Assembly (NCBI GenBank): GCA_018136815.1
Contig: CM030935.1
Span: 1 to 64,000 of the forward strand
DNA from: Isochrysis galbana
Taxonomy: Eukaryota > Haptophyta > Isochrysidales > Isochrysidaceae
DNA: 64,000 bases
Direction: 5' to 3'
The notes under the pieces were generated by a model. It had not been told where the DNA came from. It searched no databases and saw nothing but the letters and a program-made list of their open reading frames with translations. Shown in pieces: positions 49,123 to 60,149 of this stretch. The translations under genes were made by a program, and so were the position numbers. Within the stretch, counting starts at the first letter, position 1, and every line of letters begins with the position of its first letter.

Positions 49123-49973
49123 GGGAGGGGGCTGGGAGTACGCCTGCATGTTCCTGAAGTGAGACATGAGGCGCGCTAGGGTCTTGCTCGCAGAACCTGT
49201 GACGCCGCGCGCACGAGCCACGTCGGTAGAGTCTGCAGCATACGTGGTCGAACTTTGCGCTTGCTGGCCAATGCGACCGTTTGCTCCCAATGGCGACAAA
49301 GCGGACGTGTCAACAGAGGAGATGACGAGGGGAAGCGGGGCTCTGGCAAATCGGCCATGCGAACCTTTTGCAGGCGGGCCCGAGGATAGATCGCAGGGCT
49401 TGGGTGCTCCACATCTGGCGAAAGTCACGGACGACTCTATTGTCCCCTATTGGGTCGCCTCTTTTGCCGGACCTCAGGCCTCTCCTTTTTTCATTTGCCA
49501 GTGCAACACTGCCACACTAAGACTGCCATCAGTCTTCTTTTCCTGCTGCTGCACTATTGCTATTCGTTATGAGGTCGGCAACCTGTGCCTGTGTTCCAGT
49601 CCTTGCCAAGAACGCTCTAATTCACCTCTCGTCACATGCCATGCACTTGGCATGATGTGGCCCGGTTTGGCACGGCATGCCCCCTCTAGCGTGGGCGTAT
49701 GGTAACAGCCGTTGAAACGGCTTATCGCGCCTCATCTGTATGCCCCTTTCGCCTGCGATCAAGCGATCTATCACGTGCCATGAATCACACAACTTGGCCC
49801 TCGGTCGGCATGGCTGATGGTGCGGCGTACGCTCATCTCAATCTCAATCCGAGATTCAATCTGTGTGTTAGTTCTTCGCATAAGATGGAGTGCCCCGGCC
49901 CCGATTAGCGGGATGAAGAAATGGGCCCGCAGTTGGATGTGATGATTATAGTGATGTGAGTGAAATGGTGAGA
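49123..49973. other. Intergenic, no gene supported
   Basis: Frames of 166-179 codons exist on both strands and overlap each other, with no family features. The AT-rich end (GGTGAGAAAAAAAAACATTC) is the 3' tail of the next LINE. Confidence 0.45.
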
Positions 49974-51043
49974 AAAAAAAACATTCTTGAAGGTGCCCGC
50001 TAAGCTACTAGTGACACGCACTCTCCCGCGCTTACGCTCCCATCGCCTCTACCCCAACCTCTGCTCCCCCGCCCGCTCCCCCCCTCGTTCCTTTGTCTTC
50101 GGTTTTGGGGGGTCGGCCCACGTACACTACTTTGGGCCTAGCACTTGGGGGAGGGGAGGGGCAAGCCTCTTGCATTTGAATTGCGCCTGTCCCGGGGCCA
50201 ATCTGCCCCAATGTGGGGGCCGGGCCTTTCGGCCTTCCCCAATGGGATTCTCGCGAGGAGGCATATTGCCTCCCTCGGCCCAGTGTTATCCCTGGTCGCT
50301 AAGTCCGGTGATTTTTTTTGTTGTGTTATATGTTGTATGTTGAGACGCTCTACTACTGATACGAGTTTACTACTTGGAACTAGTTCGTTGTCGTCGTTTG
50401 TTTCGAATAGTGGGCGGAGTTCGTTGACATCTATACGTTTCTTGGGTTGGCGGCCCATGTCGGCTTTGGCTCTTCTCGATGCATCCGTGTTGTTGCCGTG
50501 GAGCGCCGCTTTGCACAGCGTGGTGTATCTTTCAAGTATTCTTCTGACGACGTGGTCGCTGTTGAATTTGATGTTGTCGTAGTGTATCCGGTAGAAGTCA
50601 GTGAGTATGTATCTCCATGCTAATAGGTATAGGATCTCTCTTGAGGGCGGCGATGATGCATGTGGTAACATGAAGAGTCTTTTTGTAGCTTTCTCTGCTG
50701 TCGTGTTGTGCACAGGGTTGTCGGCCGGTGTGAGGTCCGTTAGGTAGTGTATAGTGTCGAACACGTTGTCTAGCGCTGGGCAGGTCCCAAGATGGACGGA
50801 CGATTCGTTCTCTTGCGCGCAAAAGCGGCAGGTGGGGTCTCTGTTCGGGAATCGGTTATATGTGCCTATTCTACGATGCGTTATATGTTTGAAGTGCATA
50901 TACATGTCTCTGGAGGTGATGATCGGGGAAGTGTATATGCGGGCCACGTGTTTCCACGTGTCAGAGTCTACCGGTAGTCTTTCGCTCCATCGAACGGGTC
51001 CGTTCTGTTCGGCGCGGCTTGGATTCCAGTTTTTGGAGCTGCA
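49974..51043 (-). mobile_element. 5'-truncated LINE, second lineage
   Basis: An open frame from about 51043 to 50138 on the minus strand encodes the LINE ORF2 C terminus: ...DTWKHVARIYTSPIITSRD, MHFKHITHRRIGTYNRFPN, then C-R-F-C...H...C and a long helical tail. The HFKHITHRRIGT-x-NRFPN block is shared with 18979-20547, yet the tails differ, so the two belong to related but distinct families. The 3' untranslated part ends at CAAGAATGTTTTTTTTT (plus strand 49974). The upstream reverse transcriptase is missing. No target duplication was identified. Confidence 0.85.
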
Positions 51044-51280
51044 CAGCCTCTATCTATGCAGCCACGCCCGCTTCCCTTATCCCCCCTTCACCTGCCTTGC
51101 GGCTCGTCCCCTCGTGCTCTACCTAGGGGCTGGGTGTAGTGGGTCTCCGGTGACAGGCGGCGTGTACCGGTCCCTGATGGCTTTCCTCCCAACTTCTTCT
51201 TACGCCATCGGGCTACCAGTCGTTGTGTATTTACTTTTTGTGTTGAGTGACGGGCGCTTGCATTTCGCAGTTCAGCGTAG
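51040..51280 (-). repeat. LINE 3'-region fragment (family C)
   Basis: Plus-strand CCACGCCCGCTTCCCTTATC, CCTGCCTTGCGGCTCGTCCCC, GTGCTCTACCTAGGGGCTGG and GTGTACCGGTCCCTGATGG match the 17990-18260 copy. The extreme 3' end is missing: the fragment joins directly to the 5' break of the preceding LINE. Confidence 0.7.
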
Positions 51281-51299
51281 CTATGGGCATTAGGGGTTG

Positions 51300-51385
51300 G
51301 CAGACATATCCGGATATATCTCCCGGATATTTAGGCCGCTTTGGGCCGAATGGATATCCATGGATATTTGGCGGATATTTAGGGG
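51300..51385. repeat. GGATAT motif cluster
   Basis: GGATAT occurs at 51312, 51325, 51352, 51362 and 51373, five times in 67 bp. The 51349-51360 part (AATGGATATCCATGG) is palindromic. Origin unknown. Confidence 0.5.
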
Positions 51386-52211
51386 GCCGGATGGGCTGAA
51401 CGCAAAAACAAAACCATTGTAACCACTATTTAGCGCGCGAAAATGCTTACGTGAATGCGCGCGAAGCCTGCTTTTTTTTTGCCGGGGCAAACCCCACGCC
51501 TGACCCCGAGTATGCGGCTTCGTGGCTGCTGTGATACTTTGATAAAAGGCCTTAATACTGTGATAAAAGACGGACGAGAGCTGAGAAGACCGAGACGCGG
51601 AGGAGGAGCGCGAGCAGCAGGCAGTGCGGGCGATGCCAAGTGAGCCTCAATCAAGCTCCGCAGACCGCACACCCGGAGGCCCGGTGCCCTGGCCTTGCTG
51701 GCTTGTGTGCCAAATCATCCAAATCCCGCACTCGCTACGCACTGCGCACTGCACTGGCCCGCGCTCGCACCGCTCGAGCTGCGCTGCGCACACGCCAGGC
51801 GCCAGGCACCGGCCCAACCTGCGTTGCGATGTGTGCGATGTGTCTGCGTTGCGCTCACTCACGTAGCCGTGAGAATAACGAGCCTGCCGCTGCTCTGTCG
51901 AACACGCGATGACTACTGGCTCATAGGCAAAGGGCCGTTCGATCGAGCCGGCAGCTGACGCGGTCGTGGAAGGATCGTTGATTACTGTTCTCGGGAAGAT
52001 GTCTGAAAGGTCATAGTAAGAATCGGGTCTGACAGTGTCTGCCATCGAGCGCTACGAGCGATGAGGTAGACTGAAGACTGGAGGATTGCGACGCGTGGCG
52101 TCGGAGAGTAGGGACGAGGCTAGCTAGCGAGCTAGTGGAAGAGAGAGAATGAGAATGAGAGCTTCTTAGGTCCGAGGTAGACACGGGAGACTACAACGCA
52201 TGGACTCAAAA
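51386..52211. other. Intergenic; weak minus-strand frame
   Basis: A minus-strand frame starting at 52045 gives MADTVRPDSYYDLSDIFPRTV and runs 130 codons to 51647; no domain was recognised. It lies downstream of repeat D copy 2 in the element's direction, just as the hAT remnant lies downstream of copy 1, so it might be a transposon gene start. Not strong enough for a gene call. Confidence 0.35.
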
Positions 52212-52447
52212 AGGTTGAACCCACAGAATCACACAAACTAAGCCAAACGGGGCGAAAACTAACTACACCTGGACGGACGGCCAGGCGTCGGCACCAGGGC
52301 AATTCAGCAACGCGCAGACACGCGACAGAGGGGTCGGCACAACGAGGGCAGACCTCGCTGGGGAGCTACAACCGATGGACGAAGAGAAGACAAAAGACGG
52401 TCATGGAACGTTTGATGACATCGAGAGAAAGTAAGAGAAGAGGCGGT
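52212..52447 (-). repeat. Family D dispersed repeat, copy 2
   Basis: Reverse complement of 9714-9945, with blocks such as CGTCGGCACCAGGGC, CAGCAACGCGCAGACA and CCAAACGGGGCGAAAACTAA. Confidence 0.7.
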
Positions 52448-53098
52448 ATACCAATCGACGAGACCTTGAGGCTTAAAGTAACCCACAGGTTAGAAGTAAA
52501 AGTCTGTCATCGTATGGAATACGACACTCCCCGACTAAATTCGAGTCGTCCCGGCGAGCGGCATGGAAGGAGAACAAAGCAACCGAAACAGAAGAAATCC
52601 AGAATTAGAACGACGAGGCGAGAGAAACCGAAATAACCGAGAAACCAAACGTTGAAGGCGACGCTTAAAATAGAAGATAGAAGACGAGAGCACCCGTGGG
52701 CCCTTTGAGCACAAATTCGGGAGCTTGACGCGGCAACTATTTGTACGCATCGTCCCACCCATTTCTCCCTTTTACAAGAGTTTTGCTCGGGTGTTGCGGT
52801 GGGTGCAACCGCAGACGACACGCGTCTCATCTCCTGCAAACAACGGCAATCAACGAAGAAAGAGAAACGATCTGCAACAACCACGAAAGGGAGGGAATGA
52901 TTCCGAAGACACGCGAGATGCAGTGAGCTACAATCTCCGACAACTCTATTATTAGAGTCAAAGAGAGATGTCACATAGGAGGGAGGGGAGGAAAGACAGC
53001 GGACGGAGCGTCGAGCGACAGCAGCGAGCGACAGAGCCATGATATGCAACATTCTTCGAAAAAAGAGGAAATCAATGGGAGATTTTTTCTCCCTGTTT
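52448..53098. other. Intergenic, no gene supported
   Basis: A minus-strand frame runs across this stretch and through the LINE tail at 53099-53391, which shows that it is accidental. Confidence 0.5.
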
Positions 53099-53391
53099 AA
53101 AAAAAACTTCTTAATGTTCACTCCGCGCTCGCGGCCTTGCGACATTCTCCCGACAGCCACGCCCGCGTCCCTTAACACTCCCTTACACTCGCCTTGCGGC
53201 TCGTCCCCTCGTGCTCTACTTAGGGGCTCCATGTTCGGGGTTTCCGGTGGCAGGCGGCGTGTACCGGTCTCCGATGGTCGATTTCTCGGCCTCCTCTCGC
53301 TCCATCGGACGATCGGTTTCTCTTGCGGTCCTCGTGGTTGGTGGCACATGAGGATGAGTTTGGGCCTGTGTTGCGCATTGGACCTGTGACG
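53099..53391 (-). mobile_element. LINE 3'-end fragment (family C) with degenerate target duplication
   Basis: Contains TTCACTCCGCGCTCGCGGCC, CCTTGCGGCTCGTCCCCTCG, GTGCTCTACTTAGGGGC and GGCGTGTACCGGTCTCCGATGG. Flanks GGGAGATTTTTTCTCCCTGTTTA (about 53074-53097) and GGGGATTTTTCTCCGTGTTTA (about 53393-53413) look like an imperfect target duplication, so this is a short 5'-truncated insertion. Confidence 0.7.
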
Positions 53392-53772
53392 TGGGGATTT
53401 TTCTCCGTGTTTATGAAGCACTTTTATTCTTCACTTTGGGGGTCCTCTGTGCCCTCGCTCACATCTCACATCTCACACATCTCACATTTCCCCCTTCAAA
53501 TGTTTATCCTCTTTCTTCCTTCTTCCGGTGGAATACTTGAAAATGCCTCAGGTGCTCTCCCGCTCTGGAAATCTTCTCTCGGGGCTTCTTCCGCCCCTAA
53601 GAGCGGGGCTTGCCGGACAATGAAAACAGAGGGGGTTGTGACACTTCTACGGCATTATAACCCCAACCCGGCAACCCGGGACTACTCATAGAATATAGAA
53701 TATGGCCGTCAGAGGTTAAAGAAATTGTGTAGTACTTAGTAGTATGCATTCTATGCGCGCCGCGTGTTGTTG

Positions 53773-55748
53773 ATGTGGCGGAAGCCTCCGAACGTGAAGT
53801 CGGAGCAGAAGCTGTCGGACAAGGAGGTGAAGAAGGCGCAGACGGAATGTGCGCAGCGGCTGGGGCTCTCGCTTGAGGAAGTGGCTACCTTGCTACCGCG
53901 CAAGCCCGGCCTCACGCTGCATAAGGTCGGCGGAGGGCTGAGCGCGAAGTTTGTTTGCACCGGTGGCATTCCTGTCGGTTTCGAAATCGGCGACTCTGGG
54001 CTTCTGCCTTCTCTGTGCGGTGTGTGGCGGCTGGGCGCGGGTGTACTGACGACGTTGTACGTGCCTGAACCCGTCGCCGCCTTCTTAATCGGGGGCTCCG
54101 ACCTGATGCTGCCTGGAGTTGCCAGAGTGAGCGTGGGGAAGGGGCTCGATTTCGATGCCGCTCTCTCGGTCGGCGCTTTCGCGTGTGTGTGCGTGCTGGG
54201 CAACCCCGAGGCGTTCGCCTTAGGGAGGCTGCTGGTGGGCCGGAGCCAGATTGAGGCGCATTTGGCCGCTCCGGGCAGCAGCAAGGGACGATGTCTCGAG
54301 AACCTCCATGTGTTCGGTGACTTCCTGTGGCAAGCTGGTGGTGCAGTCCTCCCCAACCGCGGCTTTGTGGTGACGGAGGATGGGAAGGAGGTGCATACCA
54401 TCCAGGAGGCGAGTCCGGCGGAAGTTGGAGACCGGCTTAGTAATGCGCTCAAGTTGCTGGATTCCGGGATGGGCGGTGGCGGCGAGGGATGCGGTGAGGC
54501 CAGCGGTGCCTCTGACGAGGGTGAGGTTGACGAGGCTGATAGGCGTAAGGCACAGGACCGGCTGCTCGAGCTGTGTTTCTTACAGGCGGCGCGCACCATC
54601 ACAGACAAGGCATTACCAATGCCGCTCAACACATTCTACGCCAATCACATGCGGCCTAACAGGTGCGCCGCGCTTGCCGAAGTCGGAAGGGCAGGCGCTC
54701 TTGTAGCAGCACCCTTGGAACAGGCGCTTAGTACTCCCATCTCCAATGGCCGGGCATTGCTCGCGGCATTGCACCTGTGCGCGACGGTGATTGCTGCTGA
54801 CGCCCCATGGTCTGGTCACTCCCCAGGCCTGCCGGCACATCTCTCGATGTGAAGGCCTCCACCTACAAGAAGCTGCTCTCGTTCATGCGCGCCATGGAGA
54901 CGCGCGGGCTTTGTGGCCTTGGCCCGCCGCCCAAGGGAGCCTTGGCAGGGTCGGAGCCGTTACTCCAGTCCATTGCGCGCTCGGCTTCCGAGTACTTGCA
55001 CCATGAGCGGTGGCAGCACACCGCGGCTGCCGCCGAGGAGGGCGCCACCGCCGGCGGCCTGCCGCCCCTCACGGTGACCACTGTCTACCGGCCGTCGGAA
55101 GCGCAGTGGCCATTGTTCCCTTGTGACCGAAAGGCAGTCTATGATGAGGCCGCCGCCTTGCGCATCTTGCACACGTACATCGACAAGTGCGGTGCGCTTG
55201 GAGGGGATACTGCCATTTCGGCCGAGGGCTGCAAGGGGAATGTTCAGGTAAAGCTCGACGCGATGCTCGCCGACGCTCTCTTCTCCGGTCAGGTTGAGGC
55301 AAAACCTGCACAACTCAGCCTGGGCGAGGTGCGATACAAGTGGGTTGGCCGCCTCGAGACGTGGACTCGGCTGGCGGGCGGAGGGCTTGCCAAGGCATCG
55401 CTCCGGCCTGGCAAGTCGCCCTCTCTCATGTCGGTGCGGACCCAGATGCGGCGTGGCCACAAAGTGACCGTGGTGAGTGGTATGTCAGCACTAGGGATCG
55501 ACGAGCGCAAGCTAGCCGCCGATCTTCAGGTGGTCGTCGGCGCGGCGGCGACGGTGGAGGAAACGCCTGTCAAGGACGGGCCATCGCAGGCCGAGGTGGT
55601 GCTTCAGGGCCTTTGGGACCGCCTGGTCGTCGAGCAACTCAGCAAAAAGCACGGTGTCCCTACCCGCATGATTGAGAACCGCGCCGCCGGTCGGAGGGGG
55701 ATGCAGCAGCCAAAGATGAAGACTGCTACCAATATCCTCAAGGCTTGA
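53773..55748 (+). CDS. EIF2D: Translation initiation factor eIF2D (ligatin), two exons
   Basis: Exons 53773-54776 and 54827-55748 (641 aa); the intron is only 50 bp (GTGCGC...CCCCAG), phase 2. The N terminus MWRKPPNVKSEQKLSDKEVKK is the eIF2D/DENR-MCT1-type domain, with a PUA domain at about residues 95-180 (GGSDLMLPGV, LGNPEAFALG), a winged-helix/SWIB-like middle (FYANHMRP; SLDVKASTYKKLLSFM) and a C-terminal SUI1 domain (VRTQMRRGHKVTVVSGMSALGIDE, LVVEQLSKKHGVP). eIF2D delivers initiator tRNA independently of eIF2 and helps recycle 40S subunits. ATG 53773 is the first ATG; the frame is open 9 bp further only through GTG. Human eIF2D is 584 aa, so the length fits. Confidence 0.95.
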
Positions 55749-56403
55749 TGGCACGCATCTGGTCGTGCCGTTCCATTGCGCTGTCGATCAATGCCATGGC
55801 ATCAGCACATTTGGCAAGGGTCTTCATTCCCATTCTAAGTCCCCAAGCCCGTCTCACAGCCGCAACCCTCTCCTCCTCAATGCTCGCTTTTACTCGCGTC
55901 TGTGGCGTGTAGAGCGCTCCTGACCTTCCTTTCGTGTACATTCATTATACATCCCTCTGGCTGCAGCCCCCTCCTGACCTCCTCCCAGATTCAATCGGCG
56001 GTGGCCCCTGGACTTGAGTATGAGCATTGCTGAGGGTGAGCTGGCAACGACCATTCCAAGATTGGTCATCCCACATGAAGACAGGCCCTCCAAGAACTCT
56101 CAGAGAAGATGGTTCAATTTGTACTACTGTACAATAGAGGGAGCGTGAGATCCCTTCCTCCACTACTGAAGTGGCTTCCTCCACTGCTTAAGTCTGTCGC
56201 CGTTGGCTTGCGTGGTGAGTTCCATAGAACTTATAGTGGGATGAGGAGAGAGTAGAGGGCCGCATGAGTCGAGCCGTGATCTTCCCCTTCTCTCCTTGTT
56301 CGTTTGTATGAGTCTTCCACGCAATCGCCCCCGTGTGTGCGTTTGATTTGCACGTGCTACAGTTAGTGTGCTCTGTGTGGTCAATGGGCCCCCTTTGGTA
56401 TCA
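55749..56403. other. Intergenic downstream of eIF2D
   Basis: No gene or repeat is supported; it should include the eIF2D 3' untranslated region. Confidence 0.5.
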
Positions 56404-56735
56404 TTGATAGGGTGGTCAAACAAGGTTTTTATATTAGGAAAAAATTCTTAATATTCTCGCCGCGCGCGCGACTCCGCACCCTTATTGTGCTGCCACGCCC
56501 GCTACTCTCATCTCCCCTCCACCTGCCTTGCGGCTCGTCCCTCTATGGTTTTTATTAGGGATTAGGGGTGAAAAAAATGACCATCTCAAGGTTGTTGAGG
56601 AAATTTGAGGATTTTTTCCGGTAGAAAGGTCCCACCAATACACCCAACTAGCACATATCTGGGTCCGGGGCCCATTAGGACCCAACCCCCCCCCCCTTGG
56701 CCGTTGGGCCCCCACAACACAACGTAACCCCAAAT
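56404..56735 (-). repeat. Family E repeat, copy 2, split by a LINE fragment
   Basis: 56560-56730 is the reverse complement of 34155-34300 and the end motif TGTTTGACCACCCTA lies at 56408-56422 on the minus strand. A family C LINE tail (about 56437-56547: AATATTCTCGCCGCGCGCGCG ... CCTGCCTTGCGGCTCGTCCC) is inserted in it. GGTTTTTATATTAGG left of it and GGTTTTTATTAGGG right of it look like the target duplication. Confidence 0.75.
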
Positions 56736-57423
56736 AATGACAAATAAAGACGCGCTTAAAATCTCAACTTCAAATCGAGACCGGGCGCGGTGCGTGCCCG
56801 TTTTCGACGATCCATCCGGAGGGGGGGGGGGGGGGGCGCCAAACACCAAATACACCAGGGCCACCCGGACAGTCACGCCAATCGGGCAGGCCGCGCGCGT
56901 CGAATTCTCGTCGAAATCAGAAATCAGCCATCCGAGGAGCCCATCGAACGTTGAGCCGTCGCCGAGGGCGGAGGCCCGGAGAGCCCAATTTCGAACTGAT
57001 GCCAGGCGCGCTGCGTGCCCGATTTCGACGATCCATCTAGATGAGAAGGGGGCTTCATGCGGGAGAGGGTCATGCCCCACCATGGCCCGCTGTAATTGCA
57101 CCCGGTGGGTGACAAAGGCAGCGGACAGCGGACGGAGGCTTACCATCCGACACGAGCTGGTCGGAGCCAATCATGGAGATAGCAGCCGGAGTGATGGGTG
57201 GCATTGGCGCAGCCTCAGTGGTCGTGGGATCACTCGGGAACCCCTCGGGAACAGAAGCTGCAGCGGGCAGAGAAGGTTCCCTAAGGGGTTCCTCCTCTGC
57301 GGCCGAGAACGTGAGCTTTGATTTCGTGCTTGTCGAGTCGAGCGCTACCGGAGGGCTCTGAGCCACTCCGTCGCGAGCGGCACCGGCGGCTAGCGCGGCG
57401 CTTTGGCCCTCCTCCCCGCCGGG
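56736..57423. repeat. Spacer with a 45-bp direct repeat
   Basis: GGGCGCGGTGCGTGCCCG, TTTCGACGATCCATC at about 56777-56817 recurs as AGGCGCGCTGCGTGCCCGAT, TTCGACGATCCATC at about 57003-57040, roughly 225 bp apart. A G-run lies at 56820-56836. No gene is supported; the open frames across this stretch are not conserved. Confidence 0.5.
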
Positions 57424-57574
57424 AGTCGGGTGAATGAAATTCTGGACTGGGTCGGGCAACCCCATTTGGGTGTCTGGACGGGGAACGAACGGCGAACGAA
57501 GGGCGGTGGGGCGGCGAGGCGCTCCTAGTGGCCCTAGAGTGATGGGTTGTAAGAGATTGTTAGACCTACAAAGA

Positions 57575-58490
57575 TAAAACAACTGAGCGTTAGTACCACT
57601 ACTCCCACTAGCCCGGTACTATCACGACACCCCTCAGCGCACCTGCCCGCACGCCTTGAAGTGATGGCACAGACACATACACATATGCATCCCTTCAAAT
57701 CTCCCCCCTCGCAAACCCCCGGCTCCCATTATAACTCCCCACAAGTTACAATGAGGGAAAACCCATTGAGGCGGACCGGTCGACGCCGGCCGACTCTCCG
57801 GGGAAAAACACCGGGGGGGGGGGAGGGACCTCTCGTCGTGAAGCAGAACGGCCCTTACAGCTCGCGCCGCGAGCAGTCCTCGAAGAAATAAATGACTGCG
57901 CCCCCCGATACCTGCCACAGGGACGTCTTGAGCCACTCCCTTCTTCTCGCCCCTCCTGTCGCCAGCCGCCCCCCTTCGCCCGTTTGCTAACGCAAACGGG
58001 GCCCGTTTCTTACCGCACTCCATCGGGGGGGGGCGCAAATTCCCCCCTCTCCCTCTCTCCATTCTCCTCCGCCCCTCTCCCTGCGGCGCGTCGCCATGCG
58101 GCGCGCCACGGCCTGCTCTCAGAGGGCCTTTGGGGGCTCCCAGAGGGCCAGCAAGGGCAGCTCAGGGGGCAGTGGAGGCTGGGGCTCAGCCCCTGGCCCC
58201 CCTGCCTCTCCCACGCTTGCCACGCTGGCCATTGGAGCCTCCCAGTGGCCTCTGTATGCCTGGCGACCAGGGGAGGGGGGGGAGTCAGCTCGAGGGCAGG
58301 CCCATGCTGGGCGTGGGAGTGCGAGTCTCGGCCCGCGCCCACTAGGGGTCTGGGCCAGAGTGTTGATTGCCCAGCCCCTGCCAAAGGGCAGGGGCTGGGG
58401 TTGATTGTACGGGCCCACCCCGGGGGGTGTCCGCGATGGAGAGAGGGGGGCGCGAGGCCCCCATTGACCCCCACTTATAAAAGTAGGCTG
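57575..58490 (-). mobile_element. Family A non-autonomous element (A4)
   Basis: A 916-bp insertion flanked by TTAGACCTACAAAGA at 57560-57574 and 58491-58505 (15-17 bp). The element's 5' end is at 58490; there CAAC is CAGC. The 3' end is GCTCAGTTGTTTTAT. The CCCGTTTGC-TAAC-GCAAACGGG hairpin lies near 57980-58001. The empty site is 27870-27884. Confidence 0.94.
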
Positions 58491-59148
58491 TTAGACCTAC
58501 AAAGAACTCTTCCCTCAGGGAGGGAGCCTAGGCTGCTAGAGTGCAGCGACGCAGCGAACAACGACGGACAACGAACCTGAGAACAACAGGATACACCGAC
58601 TCACGAACACACCGGAATCATTCACCCAAACCAAGCAAATTATCAAGCAACCGCGACCCCAAATCACCGATAACCCAAACACGTCGCGAGAGACGGAGAG
58701 AGAGAGCGAGAGAGAGAGAGACTCCGCAGCGACGGCCGGAGCGTGTCTCCGTTGTAACTTCCCACGTAGCGGAGAGTCCGAAGGGGAGCGTCATGTCGCG
58801 CGACCACGGCGATCACTTTGGATATAGATCGCAACGAGATATCTTCACGACAGAGGAAATCTTGCCGTTGAGCGTGAACCTTCTAGACGCTTCTAACGAA
58901 CAACCCTGAGTAGCAACCAAGGGGAAGAAACACCAAAGGGGCCAAGGGCTTGCATGTAACTTGCATCAAGGGGAAAGATTCCCTCACCTAGGAAGCGAAC
59001 CTACACCGATCTCCAAGGGGAGATGGCAAATTAAACCTCAAATCTCGAGTGGAAAGAGCAACCGACTCGCTCGCCAAAATCTTGACCGAGAAGAAAGAAG
59101 CAAGGACCTACGAGCCAAGGGTAGCGGACCTAGGGAATGTGAGAGGAA

Positions 59149-60149
59149 AGAGGGTGCAACTCGATCGAGGTTCCCTTTTTTTGTCACGCCCCTCCCGACT
59201 TTTTAGGTATATAATTTCTACTGACCCCTAACTTCGCCCCTAAGTCGGGAGTCGACCGCGCGCAAACAAACATAAACACGGAGACCCATCATGGAAGACA
59301 CGATCGTCCCGCCCTTGTTGAAGGATGCAACCATGCCCGCTGCCCGAGTTGAAGAATGCAACCACGTGGGCGTCCGACTGCTGACGTCCGCCCTTGCACG
59401 CGCATGGGCAGCACGCCGGGTGGATGGCGACGTCTTCAGAAGACTTCACACCGTTTCCACGCCGTTTGATTGAAAGGAAGAAGCAAGCGATTCCCCAGGA
59501 GTCTGCAGGATGCACTTCGCCCCAGTGACCGCCACTCCACCTGCAAGCGTGTGAATGAGCTGCAGCATGCGTGCCCCATGCAGATTATAAGGTTAGTATC
59601 AAACCGGGCTCCTCGAAACTCTTTTCTGGCCAGAGGTCGTGCGTGCACACCACCGAGTGTTCGTCATGTTGGCATCACCTCCTCGCGCAGAACTACGTGG
59701 AGTTTATCGGATGGCGTGTTCGCAATTGTGTACATATCAGCCGACAATGAGCTTAAATTACTCGCAATTCTAATTGCCAGTGTCCACTCTTTGGCGCCAA
59801 TGGCATCATTGCATTTTTTATAAAGTTCAAACAAGAAGTCTTTAGGCATCTTCATCTGATACGTTACCGGTGACATATGAAATGCTTACTACATACCGGT
59901 ACAAAAAAGAAACGTGCGGACTTGTTCGGTGTTCGTTCGGCGAGACTGGCTGCGATGTCCCCTTTTCTGCGGTCAAATCTGCGCCAGTGCCACTTCCAAA
60001 AATGCAATACAATAATTGTCACGAATGCCAGTATACATCTGAAACCTGCAAGTTTGTACCTTAATAAGGGAGTCCTTTAAGTAGAACTTATACCGTCCAC
60101 ATGGGGGGCATTTGCCAAAAAAACAACCAAACCTGAGGTTGCACCCTCT
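59149..60149. mobile_element. Novel 1,001-bp TIR element
   Basis: The termini are AGAGGGTGCAAC (59149-59160) and its exact reverse complement GTTGCACCCTCT (60138-60149). They are flanked by AA, and the paralogous empty site in repeat F copy 1 reads GAGAGGAAATTTCCG. This gives a 12-bp TIR with a 2-bp AA duplication, or an 11-bp TIR with AAA. The interior is moderately AT-rich, including a minus-strand frame (59664-59876, KMPKDFLFELYKKCNDAIGAK) with no known transposase motif. It is probably non-autonomous; the superfamily is not assigned. Confidence 0.85.

Noticed and set aside
52507-53421. 304-codon minus-strand frame
   Set aside because: It runs straight through a LINE 3'-end insertion and has no family features.
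58010-58474. Conserved MG(V/A)NGGLAPP frame in family A copies
   Set aside because: It is shared because the DNA is repeated; frameshifts break it differently in each copy, so selection on a protein is not shown.
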